Source: Candidatus Stahliibacteriota bacterium (GTDB lineage: Bacteria; Hydrothermota; Tepidihabitantia; SM23-42). From it: DNA of 5,862 nt. Below the pieces are notes generated by a model. It did no database searches and had not been told where the DNA came from. It saw only the letters and a list, made by a program, of their open reading frames with translations. The stretch is from the NCBI GenBank assembly GCA_030613445.1, contig JAUWLY010000195.1, forward strand, positions 1-5,862. Reading direction: 5' to 3'. Positions within the stretch are counted from its first letter, which is position 1. Each line of letters opens with the position of its first letter. Made by a program: the position numbers and the translations under genes. Shown here piece by piece: positions 1 to 5,551 of this stretch.

Positions 1-266
1 TTTATCATATCTAAGGATGCCTTTATTGCCCTTTCTGGATCGTCCTCATATGCACCTGGAAGTCCAAATAGGGCGATGACCAGATCACCTTCATATTTGT
101 GAATTGTGCCACCATGTTTGATAATAACGCTGTTCAGAAATTCAAAACAGATATTAACAACATCCCGAACCTCTTCAGGGTCGAGTTTGAAAGACAAGGC
201 TGTAAAACCTGAAATGTCAGCAAATAGGATGGTTATTAAACGACGTTCCTCAATTCTTGGTGCCAT
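1..266 (-). CDS. Class III adenylate cyclase, N-terminal part (runs off left edge)
   Basis: This is the start of a nucleotide cyclase that would make a cyclic nucleotide, probably cAMP from ATP; only the first 88 codons are present. The reading opens at ATG 266 as MAPRIEERRLITILFADISG. FADISGF (residues 15-21) holds the first metal-binding Asp (D17). HKYEGDLVIALFG (56-68) holds the second (D61), with K57 at the position that usually selects adenine. The EDDPERAI stretch (74-81) is typical of bacterial class IIIb cyclases. Those starting this close to the N-terminus often continue into an AAA/NB-ARC ATPase and TPR repeats, but that part is outside the window. The start is supported by a purine-rich AAGGGAG/AAGGA ribosome-binding region and by a strong promoter at 292-319. 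No signal peptide or membrane segment precedes the domain, so it is probably cytoplasmic. The domain call is firm; the full architecture is unknown. Confidence 0.9.
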   Translation of the reverse strand, partial: MAPRIEERRLITILFADISGFTALSFKLDPEEVRDVVNICFEFLNSVIIKHGGTIHKYEGDLVIALFGLPGAYEDDPERAIKASLDMI

Positions 267-291
267 TCCTTACTCCCTTATTCTACATTAA

Positions 292-319
292 ATTATAATG
301 AAGATCTTAGAGAAGTCAA
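292..319 (-). promoter_or_regulatory. Sigma70-type promoter of the cyclase gene
   Basis: The -35 box is TTGACT (319-314) and the -10 box is TATAAT (297-292), with a 16-bp spacer. The expected transcription start is near 285, giving a leader of about 19 nt before ATG 266. The -35 box lies in the longer word GTTGACTTCT, which recurs exactly upstream of the Kelch gene; the C1B peptidase promoter has ATTGACTTCT. Confidence 0.8.
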
Positions 320-336
320 CGATTGCGCAGAGAGCA

Positions 337-368
337 TCCCGATAGGATAGCATATGCATCCTACGGGA
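337..368. repeat. Imperfect palindrome upstream of the cyclase promoter
   Basis: TCCCG-a-TAGGAT (337-348) pairs with ATCCTACGGGA (358-368). The centre, GCATATGC (350-357), is itself a palindrome, so the whole 32 bp can fold into a long stem with two bulged A residues. No T-run follows on either strand, so it is not a classical terminator. It is absent from the related spacer upstream of the Kelch gene. Confidence 0.6.
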
Positions 369-408
369 CAGGAAGAGCATAGTGTACTTTTGTTCATTTG
401 GTTTTTTA

Positions 409-460
409 ATTACTCAATAACTAATAACTTAATGACTGATCTATCGAAAGGTTTGATCCC
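409..460 (-). repeat. Repeated 3' spacer module downstream of the HNH gene
   Basis: On the plus strand, ATTACTCAATAAC (409-421) is followed by GGTTTGATCCC (450-460), which ends 10 bp from the HNH stop codon. Read with transcription, it is GGGATCAAACC and then a GAGTAAT word. The same pair of words recurs at 2982-3017 and, tightened, at 5778-5801. The GGTTTGATCCC half alone recurs at 4025. Function is unknown. Confidence 0.45.
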
Positions 461-470
461 ATCTCACCAT

Positions 471-941
471 TTATTTTTTCCTATTCTTAACAACTTTTGG
501 TTCAATAAGTTTACTCCACTTGCCAAAGTCCGTTTTCCATTCATGACTGGATCGCTCTCTGCATTTAGCAAATTCTTTTTCTTTGTGCTTATTGAAGTCA
601 TCCCATGAAACATCGTTAACTTTACAAAAATGTTTGATTACTTCATTCAAATTAAGATATCCCTTCATGGCAAGAACCTGCGACAATCCAAAGTGCTCTA
701 CAGCATAGCACATACGACAGATCGCTTTAAATCCATTTAGTTTCTGAATACTCGCCTTATCATCGTATTGCCACACTTCATGGCACACGACTTTTTTCTC
801 ACTACGGCAAATTTCACACGCGTTATCTGCTTTTTTTATGACATCCTGAGAAATCTCATTCCATTCAGATTCTGGCATAGCCTTTCGAATACTGGTTTTC
901 CAACAGGATTTGGGAATAAGATCGATTGTAAGCTTTAACAT
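471..941 (-). CDS. HNH-like zinc-binding protein (putative endonuclease)
   Basis: This small protein (156 residues from ATG 941) belongs to a bacterial HNH-type family. The visible signature is CEIC (residues 42-45), VCHEVWQYDD (52-61), QKLNGFKAIC (66-75) and C-x2-C followed by EHFG (75-85). The four Cys probably bind one structural zinc, and His54 of CHE is the probable metal/catalytic residue. The C-terminal half, with VND..W.DF and RSSHEW, also matches the family layout. Most relatives, as I remember them, have C-x2-CH; here it is CMCY-like (CRMCY), so one usual His is Tyr. A longer reading starts at TTG 968 with an AGGA ribosome-binding site 7 nt away. I prefer ATG 941 because family members begin near LTIDLIP and because the predicted transcription start (~964) lies inside the longer form. 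DNA-cleaving activity is inferred. It follows mgsA but has its own promoter. Confidence 0.72.
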   Translation of the reverse strand: MLKLTIDLIPKSCWKTSIRKAMPESEWNEISQDVIKKADNACEICRSEKKVVCHEVWQYDDKASIQKLNGFKAICRMCYAVEHFGLSQVLAMKGYLNLNEVIKHFCKVNDVSWDDFNKHKEKEFAKCRERSSHEWKTDFGKWSKLIEPKVVKNRKK

Positions 942-970
942 TTTACTACTCGCATTAAGCTTCCTCAATA

Positions 971-998
971 ATTATTCCTGATTTTCTATTTAAGTCAA
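971..998 (-). promoter_or_regulatory. Promoter of the HNH gene, overlapping the mgsA stop codon
   Basis: The -35 box is TTGACT (998-993) and the -10 box is AATAAT (976-971), with a 16-bp spacer. The TGA stop of mgsA (997-995) lies inside the -35 box. Predicted initiation near 964 falls after the possible TTG start at 968, which bears on the choice of start codon. Confidence 0.6.
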
Positions 999-1453
999 CC
1001 CAATACTTCGTTTCTGAAGGATTCGTAATCAACAAGCAACCGTTCGTATTCCTCATTCATCAAGGGTGAAGAAATCAGAAAATCGGCAGTTGCACGGTTG
1101 CAGGCAACCGGGATATTCCATACGACAGACAGGCGCAACAAAGCCTTGACATCCGGATCATGAGGATGAGGCTCCATCGGATCCCACAGAAAAATCAGAA
1201 AATCGATTGCATTGTCCGCAATCTTTGCGCCGACCTGCTGATCGCCGCCGAGCGGACCGCTCTTGAATCTCGTTACCTCAATGCCGACTTCTTTGTTAAC
1301 CAATAAACCCGTGGTGCCAGTCGCAAAGAGATTATGTTTTTCTAGGGATCCTTTATTGTATTTCACCCATTCGAGGAGATCCTGTTTTCTGTTGTCGTGA
1401 GCAATCAGGGCAATATTCTTTTTTGTCGCCATTTTCATTTTTCTGTACACCAT
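995..1453 (-). CDS. mgsA: Methylglyoxal synthase
   Basis: MgsA converts dihydroxyacetone phosphate to methylglyoxal and phosphate in the cytoplasm. This bypass of lower glycolysis relieves sugar-phosphate build-up. The 152-residue protein has the length of the E. coli enzyme (152) and can be aligned to it almost without gaps. It shows IALIAHDNRK (14-23) with H19 and K23, the phosphate loop ATGTTG (44-49), SGPLGGDQQVGA (65-76) with catalytic D71, LWDPMEPHPHDPD (89-101) with D91, H98 and D101, and KALLRL and VWNIPVA. All expected catalytic residues are intact. The ribosome-binding site AAAGGAGG ends only 3 nt before ATG 1453; GTG 1450 (6 nt) or ATG 1438 are alternative starts that do not affect the domain. 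It has its own perfect consensus promoter, and an HNH gene with a separate promoter follows, so a single-gene transcript is likely. Confidence 0.97.
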   Translation of the reverse strand: MVYRKMKMATKKNIALIAHDNRKQDLLEWVKYNKGSLEKHNLFATGTTGLLVNKEVGIEVTRFKSGPLGGDQQVGAKIADNAIDFLIFLWDPMEPHPHDPDVKALLRLSVVWNIPVACNRATADFLISSPLMNEEYERLLVDYESFRNEVLG

Positions 1454-1506
1454 ATGCCTCCTTTCTTAAAACAAATTATAAAATACCATTAATATACGAA
1501 GGTTGT

Positions 1507-1514
1507 CACGCGTG
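1507..1514. promoter_or_regulatory. CACGCGTG palindrome at the mgsA transcription start
   Basis: This perfect 8-bp palindrome begins one base after the -10 box and spans the predicted start site (~1509). Its position would suit a repressor operator, but no regulator is known and an 8-bp palindrome can occur by chance. Confidence 0.25.
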
Positions 1515-1515
1515 G

Positions 1516-1543
1516 ATTATATTGAGATATCCCTTCCTGTCAA
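1516..1543 (-). promoter_or_regulatory. Consensus sigma70 promoter of mgsA
   Basis: TTGACA (1543-1538) and TATAAT (1521-1516) are both perfect consensus hexamers, separated by 16 bp. Initiation is expected near 1509, giving a leader of about 56 nt before ATG 1453. The promoter sits entirely in the 112-bp gap after the Kelch gene. Confidence 0.85.
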
Positions 1544-1547
1544 GCCT

Positions 1548-1585
1548 GTTCTCTTGGAGAACGAGTCAAAGTTTTATAACTTTGA
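1548..1585 (-). other. Two adjacent hairpins at the Kelch gene 3' end
   Basis: TCAAAGTT/AACTTTGA (1566-1573 with 1578-1585, 4-nt loop) overlaps the stop codon. It is followed by GTTCTC/GAGAAC (1548-1553 with 1557-1562, 3-nt loop). No U-run follows in the transcript, so this is not a standard rho-independent terminator; a role in 3'-end protection or partial termination is conjecture. Confidence 0.3.
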
Positions 1586-2762
1586 TCCTCTCATTACCTT
1601 TTATTTTCAGGAAATAAACCCCAGATTTAACTATGTTACCATTCAGATCTTCTCCATTCCAAATCTCACCCGATATCTTATTTATTAATCTACCGGAAAC
1701 ATCAAATATCTCAACCTGGCTCCGATTTTCGGAGATTTTACATGATTTGACAAAGGGGTTTGGATAGATTGTAAGCTTTCTCATTTTGACTTTGGCATAT
1801 TCTTCGATACCAACTTCTTGATCAGGGTATATCCAGGTTTCATCAAAATAAGTTGCTAAATACTGACCACCAAATAGAACCACTCTTTTACTTTCTGAAT
1901 CAAAGGTTAGCCCAACATTATCACTGGCACCAGGAAGATCAGCAGTAGTTATTTGCACCCAAGCATCTGTGTTTAGATCATATTCCCATGTTTCGTAAGG
2001 GCCACTATCACCACCGTAGAGAACAACGCTATCTCGTTCGCTATCATAAGCCATTCCGTGCTCACGTCTTGCTGAAGGGTGCTGGGTCGGGGTTTTTTCT
2101 AACCAGGTATTAGTATTATAATCATAAACCCATGTATCATCGAGATAACCTTGATTACCGTCATATTCTCCACCAAAAAGTACAATTAGATCGCTCTCAG
2201 AGTCGTAAACCATTGACCCGTACTCCCGGCAAGGAGGACCAATAGTATCAAGCAAAGTCCAGGTGTTTGTCTGATAATCATAAGTCCAAGTTTCGCGGTA
2301 GGAAAAATAATTGCCTCCAGAACCTCCACCTCCACCAAAGAGGATCAGTTTGCTGCTTTCCACATCATAAGCCATCATCGCCCCCCAATTGGCAGCTGGT
2401 GCTGGAGAAGGAATCATATCTTCCCAGGTATCAGTGTTGAAATTGTAGGCCAGCGTCACGCCGCCGTAAAAAGCGATAACCCTATCATAGGCACTATCAT
2501 AGACAAGCGCATGGAAACTCATCGTCATTGGTGCATCACTCATTTGTTCCCAAATGTTGTTGTTTAGATCGTATGACCAAGTTTCATACGATGCACCACT
2601 AGTAGTGCGTCCACCAAATAAAACCACTCGATCGCTCTCAGAATCATATACCAGATGTCCATCCTGTCTTGCGCTGGGATGAACAGCTGGGTTCATATTA
2701 AACCAATTATTGGCAAGAGCTATTGATACAAAAACAACCATTACTGATATTTTTTTAATCAT
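1566..2762 (-). CDS. Secreted Kelch-repeat protein with C-terminal sorting tail
   Basis: The 398-residue protein starts with a signal peptide (MIKKISVMVVFVSIALA, likely cut near residue 17 before NNW). About six Kelch-type repeats of 45-50 residues follow (roughly 26-313). Each has an HxxxYDS(E/A)xDRVVLFGG strand pair and a TW.YD.NTN.W closing strand, so a beta-propeller is predicted. After a short linker, residues 328-398 form a Por-secretion/T9SS type A-like tail: LTIYPNPF, VEIFDVSGRLI, WNGEDLNGNIVKSGVYFLKI, ending in IKVIKL. This suggests export and cell-surface attachment or release by a type IX-like system. The ligand is unknown; such propellers usually bind proteins or glycans. The start is well set: GAGGAGGAGG lies 3 nt before ATG 2762, and a promoter lies just upstream. 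The predicted leader is only about 14 nt. YDSESD-type codons are repeated, as expected from internal duplication. Confidence 0.93.
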   Translation of the reverse strand: MIKKISVMVVFVSIALANNWFNMNPAVHPSARQDGHLVYDSESDRVVLFGGRTTSGASYETWSYDLNNNIWEQMSDAPMTMSFHALVYDSAYDRVIAFYGGVTLAYNFNTDTWEDMIPSPAPAANWGAMMAYDVESSKLILFGGGGGSGGNYFSYRETWTYDYQTNTWTLLDTIGPPCREYGSMVYDSESDLIVLFGGEYDGNQGYLDDTWVYDYNTNTWLEKTPTQHPSARREHGMAYDSERDSVVLYGGDSGPYETWEYDLNTDAWVQITTADLPGASDNVGLTFDSESKRVVLFGGQYLATYFDETWIYPDQEVGIEEYAKVKMRKLTIYPNPFVKSCKISENRSQVEIFDVSGRLINKISGEIWNGEDLNGNIVKSGVYFLKIKGNERIKVIKL

Positions 2763-2782
2763 AAACCTCCTCCTCTGTATTA

Positions 2783-2810
2783 ATTATCCTGAATTTTCAA
2801 AAGAAGTCAA
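2783..2810 (-). promoter_or_regulatory. Promoter of the Kelch gene
   Basis: The -35 box is TTGACT (2810-2805) and the -10 box is GATAAT (2788-2783), with a 16-bp spacer. Initiation near 2776 would leave about 14 nt before ATG, almost all of it the GAGGAGGAGG ribosome-binding site. Confidence 0.7.
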
Positions 2811-2862
2811 CTGTTGTGCAGAGTGTATGGAATTAAGAGCATAGTGTTTTTAGTCTATTTGG
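2805..2862. repeat. Diverged copy of the cyclase upstream module
   Basis: On the plus strand, AGTCAACTGTTGTGCAGAG and later AAGAGCATAGTGT and ATTTGGTT match, in the same order, AGTCAACGATTGCGCAGAG, AAGAGCATAGTGT and ATTTGGTT at 314-402. The main difference is the roughly 32-bp palindrome at 337-368, present only in the cyclase copy. Shared ancestry or conversion between the two spacers is inferred. Confidence 0.55.
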
Positions 2863-2877
2863 TTCTTATTTTTTTCG

Positions 2878-2994
2878 CATTACACCCTACTCATTACGCC
2901 CTACACTCTTTCATTACTCCGTTACTATCTTTACGAAATTACTCAATTACCCCGTACAACTGAGTTTACGAGGCAGGCATAATTACTCAGTAAC
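2878..2994. repeat. Degenerate ATTAC-type direct repeats in the Kelch upstream spacer
   Basis: CATTACACCCTAC (2878-2890) and CATTACGCCCTAC (2892-2904) differ at one base and are 14 bp apart. CATTACTCCGTTAC (2912-2925), ATTACCCC and ATTACTCAGTAAC (2982-2994) continue the theme. No open reading frame or RNA gene is evident in this stretch. Confidence 0.5.
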
Positions 2995-3007
2995 TACTCT
3001 GTTGAAT

Positions 3008-3035
3008 GGTTTGACCCTTTTCTATTCAGAATAGA
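3008..3035 (-). repeat. GGGTCAAACC word and small hairpin after the 212-residue gene
   Basis: Beyond the stop codon at 3042, TCTATT/AATAGA (3021-3026 with 3030-3035) can form a 6-bp hairpin. It is followed in the transcript by AAAAGGGTCAAACC (to 3008). The GGGTCAAA word recurs after three other genes in the window. There is no T-run, so it is not a standard terminator. Confidence 0.4.
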
Positions 3036-3041
3036 TAATAA

Positions 3042-3680
3042 CTAGTATTGACTTTGCCAATTTTCTTTCATTTTTTTCAGTTCTTCTAATATTGCCTCAG
3101 TGCCTTTCCTCGCAGAATAATCAACAAAAATATTAACCTTTCCTGTTCTAAGGTGATTTACCCAACGTTCCAACATATCGCGGTATAGAGAATTAATAAA
3201 ATTAGCACTCTCGGCAGCGTTTTTCCCAACATTATCATTTCTCGCTGTAAACGCTTCGTGTCTTGCACATACAGTCGGATCTTTAATTGTGAAATCAAAC
3301 GGAGGAGTTTGTTTCAGCTTAAAATCACCATTTACATCAATGATTAAGACATTTATGTGTTTATTATCACCACCACTAATAACATCTTTCAATCTTTCAA
3401 TTGTTGGAATAGGAGGAAAATCCTTTCTTAAGATCCTTGCTGCATAAAATAATTGATCATCTTTTGTTGGGGTGATTTCTTTCTCACGTTTAATAGTATA
3501 AGATTTATTATTAATTTCTTGAGCGACGTTCACAATCTGTTTTGAAATTATTATGGTTGGATCATTGGTTGAAAAATCATTAGGTTCCATTTTACTTTCA
3601 TACTTACATTTCCTCCAAGTTCCATCCTTCTGCAGTCGAAAAAATTCGACAGTTGAGGTAAGATGTAATAAATATAACAT
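3042..3680 (-). CDS. Unrecognised 212-residue protein
   Basis: I do not recognise this protein. It has no signal peptide and no membrane segment, so it is probably cytoplasmic. It is rich in Lys and charged residues. Visible parts are an N-terminal strand-rich stretch (1-25), a second stretch PTIIISKQIVNVAQ (41-54), a helical LFYAARILRKDF (77-88), a clear hydrophobic strand HINVLIIDVNGDF (108-120), then CARHEAFTARNDN (138-150). A long amphipathic helix (about 154-178) is followed by a strand KVNIFVDY (181-188) and a Lys-rich helical tail. The pattern suggests a mixed alpha/beta fold. That it is a real gene is supported by a perfect consensus promoter (3713-3740) and AAAAGGAGG placed 6 nt before ATG 3680. 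A MITE-like repeat lies immediately upstream of the promoter, a setting common for accessory genes. No function is proposed. Confidence 0.85.
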   Translation of the reverse strand: MLYLLHLTSTVEFFRLQKDGTWRKCKYESKMEPNDFSTNDPTIIISKQIVNVAQEINNKSYTIKREKEITPTKDDQLFYAARILRKDFPPIPTIERLKDVISGGDNKHINVLIIDVNGDFKLKQTPPFDFTIKDPTVCARHEAFTARNDNVGKNAAESANFINSLYRDMLERWVNHLRTGKVNIFVDYSARKGTEAILEELKKMKENWQSQY

Positions 3681-3712
3681 TTAATACCTCCTTTTCGATG
3701 TTATTCTATGGA

Positions 3713-3740
3713 ATTATACTAGTTCAATCCCTAATGTCAA
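3713..3740 (-). promoter_or_regulatory. Consensus sigma70 promoter of the 212-residue gene
   Basis: TTGACA (3740-3735) and TATAAT (3718-3713) are both perfect hexamers, 16 bp apart. Initiation near 3706 gives a leader of about 26 nt containing the AAAAGGAGG site (3695-3687). Confidence 0.85.
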
Positions 3741-3758
3741 GAATCTGGATAGACAAAG

Positions 3759-3874
3759 AGGGACGGTGCATGACATTATGACAATTTCCTCGCGAATTCA
3801 TGATTTTGTGCTTTGAATCAAAATCGATCCTAATAACAATATAACATAATGTCATAATGTCATGCACCGTTCCT
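3759..3874. mobile_element. MITE/REP-like element with 21-bp perfect inverted arms
   Basis: Positions 3763-3783 (ACGGTGCATGACATTATGAC plus A) are the exact reverse complement of 3850-3870. The arms extend outward to 3759 and 3874 with a single G/T mismatch. The 66-bp centre holds a further inverted pair, GATTTTG/CAAAATC (3802-3808 with 3819-3825). The right side carries CATAATGT twice in tandem (3845-3860). There is no open reading frame inside, so it would be a non-autonomous element mobilised in trans; RAYT/IS200-type REP elements or a MITE are both possible. No clear target-site duplication is visible. As RNA it would fold into a very stable hairpin. Confidence 0.65.
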
Positions 3875-4057
3875 AGTCCTTATTTATCCCGTGAAATCTT
3901 GTACTTCACTGGGACGCTCTTTCATTGCTCCGCTTCACCTTCTCTCCCATATTTATCCCCCTGCTCCTTTTCATCTTTTATATTTTAAATCTACAATTTA
4001 AAATCTAAAATCTCCAATTACATCGGTTTGATCCCCTCCTCGCCTCATTAGTTTTGT
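3875..4057. other. Spacer without genes after the C1B peptidase gene
   Basis: Together with the MITE-like element and promoter, this makes up a 377-bp gap. It contains an A/T-only perfect hairpin, ATTTTAAAT/ATTTAAAAT (3982-3990 with 3996-4004, 5-nt loop). It also has the recurring GGTTTGATCCCC word (4025-4036), 21 bp from the peptidase stop codon. The remainder is pyrimidine-rich on the plus strand. I see no gene or RNA and no T-run typical of a terminator. Confidence 0.45.
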
Positions 4058-5461
4058 TTACTGATTATTTAGTAATATCAGGACCATTGGATCCCAGGGT
4101 GGCAGAAGAATTGGCTTCTGCTCAAAGATTGCTTTGATCTCGGCAGTAAGATATTTTTTATTAATAACTACTACATAGAGAAATTCATTGAACCAATCAT
4201 CATACATAGTCCAGTGGCCATTATGTCCACGGTCTTTTCCATGACTGTCCTCAACCAACCACTTAACAGATCTGCCATTCTGGAAATCCACTCCAACAAA
4301 AACCATTGCATGATTTCCTGAACTCTCCCAATAACTTATCTTATCCTCTTTATTCATCTTAAAGTCCAGTCCATATAGACCGCGATAGTCAAGAATTTTT
4401 GTCGAAAGAATTCCATGTTCAGAGTCCTTATCCTGCCCGATATCGCAGGCGAACCAAACTGGTTCATTGTCAAGCACCGAGGCAAGTGTTAGTTCCTTCA
4501 TCTTTTCGATACTGAGGTTAGCGTATAGTGGATCATCTCTCTCCCAGATATTCCTTGCATTCTCCAATCGGTACAGTCTATTATACTCTTTCCCAGGATA
4601 ATTCATTAATGCAATATATTCTTTAATATCAACACCAACAACATCGTGGTAAAATTCAACAGGTGTGTACGTTTTAGATTCAGAAATATCTCCTTTACTG
4701 TTCTTGTATCGCCAAGCAAATTCAGCAGGAGGCTTTCCCATGTTTAAAATGAGCATTTTGTAGATGACCTTCAACATATCAACTTTTCTTTTACGTAGCT
4801 CAGAAATACTACCACCATTCGCGGCCATTTCTCTCAATTCAATAGCATTTTTTCGAAGCTGAAGCGCAAGGATGGATGTCATAACCCAAGAATTACGAGT
4901 ATGATAAGCTTCCGGCATTACATCTTTAGGCACAACACCATATTTGTCTATTAAATTCACAACATAGGACCAGTAACCCCCGTCACTTACTGGGCGTTTC
5001 AAGATGATTTCTAATTCTCTATCATATAAATCTCTATCTGCCATAGCGATAATGTGTTCCAAAAATGTATTAGCCTTTTCCATCTTATCCCATAAGAAAA
5101 GATAGCTTTGTGAGAATTCAAAATCGGCTAACTTAAACTTCTTAATTACTTTGGGTCGCAGAACATTGAACCCGGCAAAAAGCCAGCAACGACCACTACG
5201 CTCTTGGTCAGTTATCCCTTTGGTCTCAATCGTATGGCTGAAATAATCAGTGTGCTTCGTTAAAAAATCTCTGTTAATGATCAGGTCGGTCAAGCGGCTG
5301 TTGGTTAAGGCATTCATTATTACTTGTTCAGTTGAATCCAATTCGCCGGAGTTGCTAATTTCATCAATTATTTCCTGAGTAAGACTACCCTGACCAATAA
5401 CCTGTGCAAATATAACTGTAACCATTAAAAAGAATACTGGAAAAAATCGCTTACAGATCAT
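4058..5461 (-). CDS. Secreted C1B cysteine peptidase (bleomycin hydrolase/PepC family), variant active site
   Basis: The 467-residue protein has a signal peptide (KR then FFPVFFLMVTVIFA, cut near residue 19), so it is exported, unlike the cytosolic PepC/bleomycin hydrolases. The family core is plain: TDQERSGRCWLFAGFNVLR (84-102) with oxyanion Gln86 and nucleophile Cys92, FEFSQSYLFLWDKMEKAN (114-131), SDGGYW (159-164), YGVVPKDVMPE (174-184), and NHAMVFVGVD (383-392) with His384. The third catalytic motif, normally ENSWG, reads EDSHG (404-408), so Asn becomes Asp405 and Trp becomes His407. The family end LPPWDPMGALA appears as LPPWDPM followed by VLILLNNQ, a changed and slightly longer tail. 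That tail matters because in relatives it lies in the active-site cleft. It is likely an aminopeptidase of secreted or periplasmic peptides, but activity is uncertain. An AAAGGGG ribosome-binding site lies 5 nt before ATG 5461, and it has its own promoter. Confidence 0.93.
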   Translation of the reverse strand: MICKRFFPVFFLMVTVIFAQVIGQGSLTQEIIDEISNSGELDSTEQVIMNALTNSRLTDLIINRDFLTKHTDYFSHTIETKGITDQERSGRCWLFAGFNVLRPKVIKKFKLADFEFSQSYLFLWDKMEKANTFLEHIIAMADRDLYDRELEIILKRPVSDGGYWSYVVNLIDKYGVVPKDVMPEAYHTRNSWVMTSILALQLRKNAIELREMAANGGSISELRKRKVDMLKVIYKMLILNMGKPPAEFAWRYKNSKGDISESKTYTPVEFYHDVVGVDIKEYIALMNYPGKEYNRLYRLENARNIWERDDPLYANLSIEKMKELTLASVLDNEPVWFACDIGQDKDSEHGILSTKILDYRGLYGLDFKMNKEDKISYWESSGNHAMVFVGVDFQNGRSVKWLVEDSHGKDRGHNGHWTMYDDWFNEFLYVVVINKKYLTAEIKAIFEQKPILLPPWDPMVLILLNNQ

Positions 5462-5551
5462 TTGAACCCCTTTATTAACAACTACTTTATATTGATAAAT
5501 TATCTAAAATGATTTATTTATTTTACTCAATCAAGATTAATCAACTATATT

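Noticed and set aside
106..291. Plus-strand open frame of 61 codons
   Set aside because: It is antisense to the cyclase catalytic domain, which has clear family motifs.
354..608. Plus-strand open frame of 84 codons
   Set aside because: Its second half is antisense to the well-supported HNH gene, and it begins inside a palindrome with no ribosome-binding site.
1423..1688. Two overlapping plus-strand open frames around the mgsA start and Kelch end
   Set aside because: Both are antisense to strong genes and their promoter; they show no motif or initiation signal.
2878..2925. CRISPR array suggested by spaced CATTAC repeats
   Set aside because: The repeat is 13 bp, imperfect, with 1-8 bp gaps and only two or three units; there are no spacers of CRISPR length and no cas genes.
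3982..4004. Rho-independent terminator for the peptidase gene
   Set aside because: The stem is entirely A/T and no T-run follows on the transcribed strand.
3042..5461. Peptidase plus 212-residue gene as a two-gene defence or toxin system
   Set aside because: They are separated by 377 bp with a mobile-like element, each has its own promoter, and neither shows toxin, antitoxin or defence motifs.
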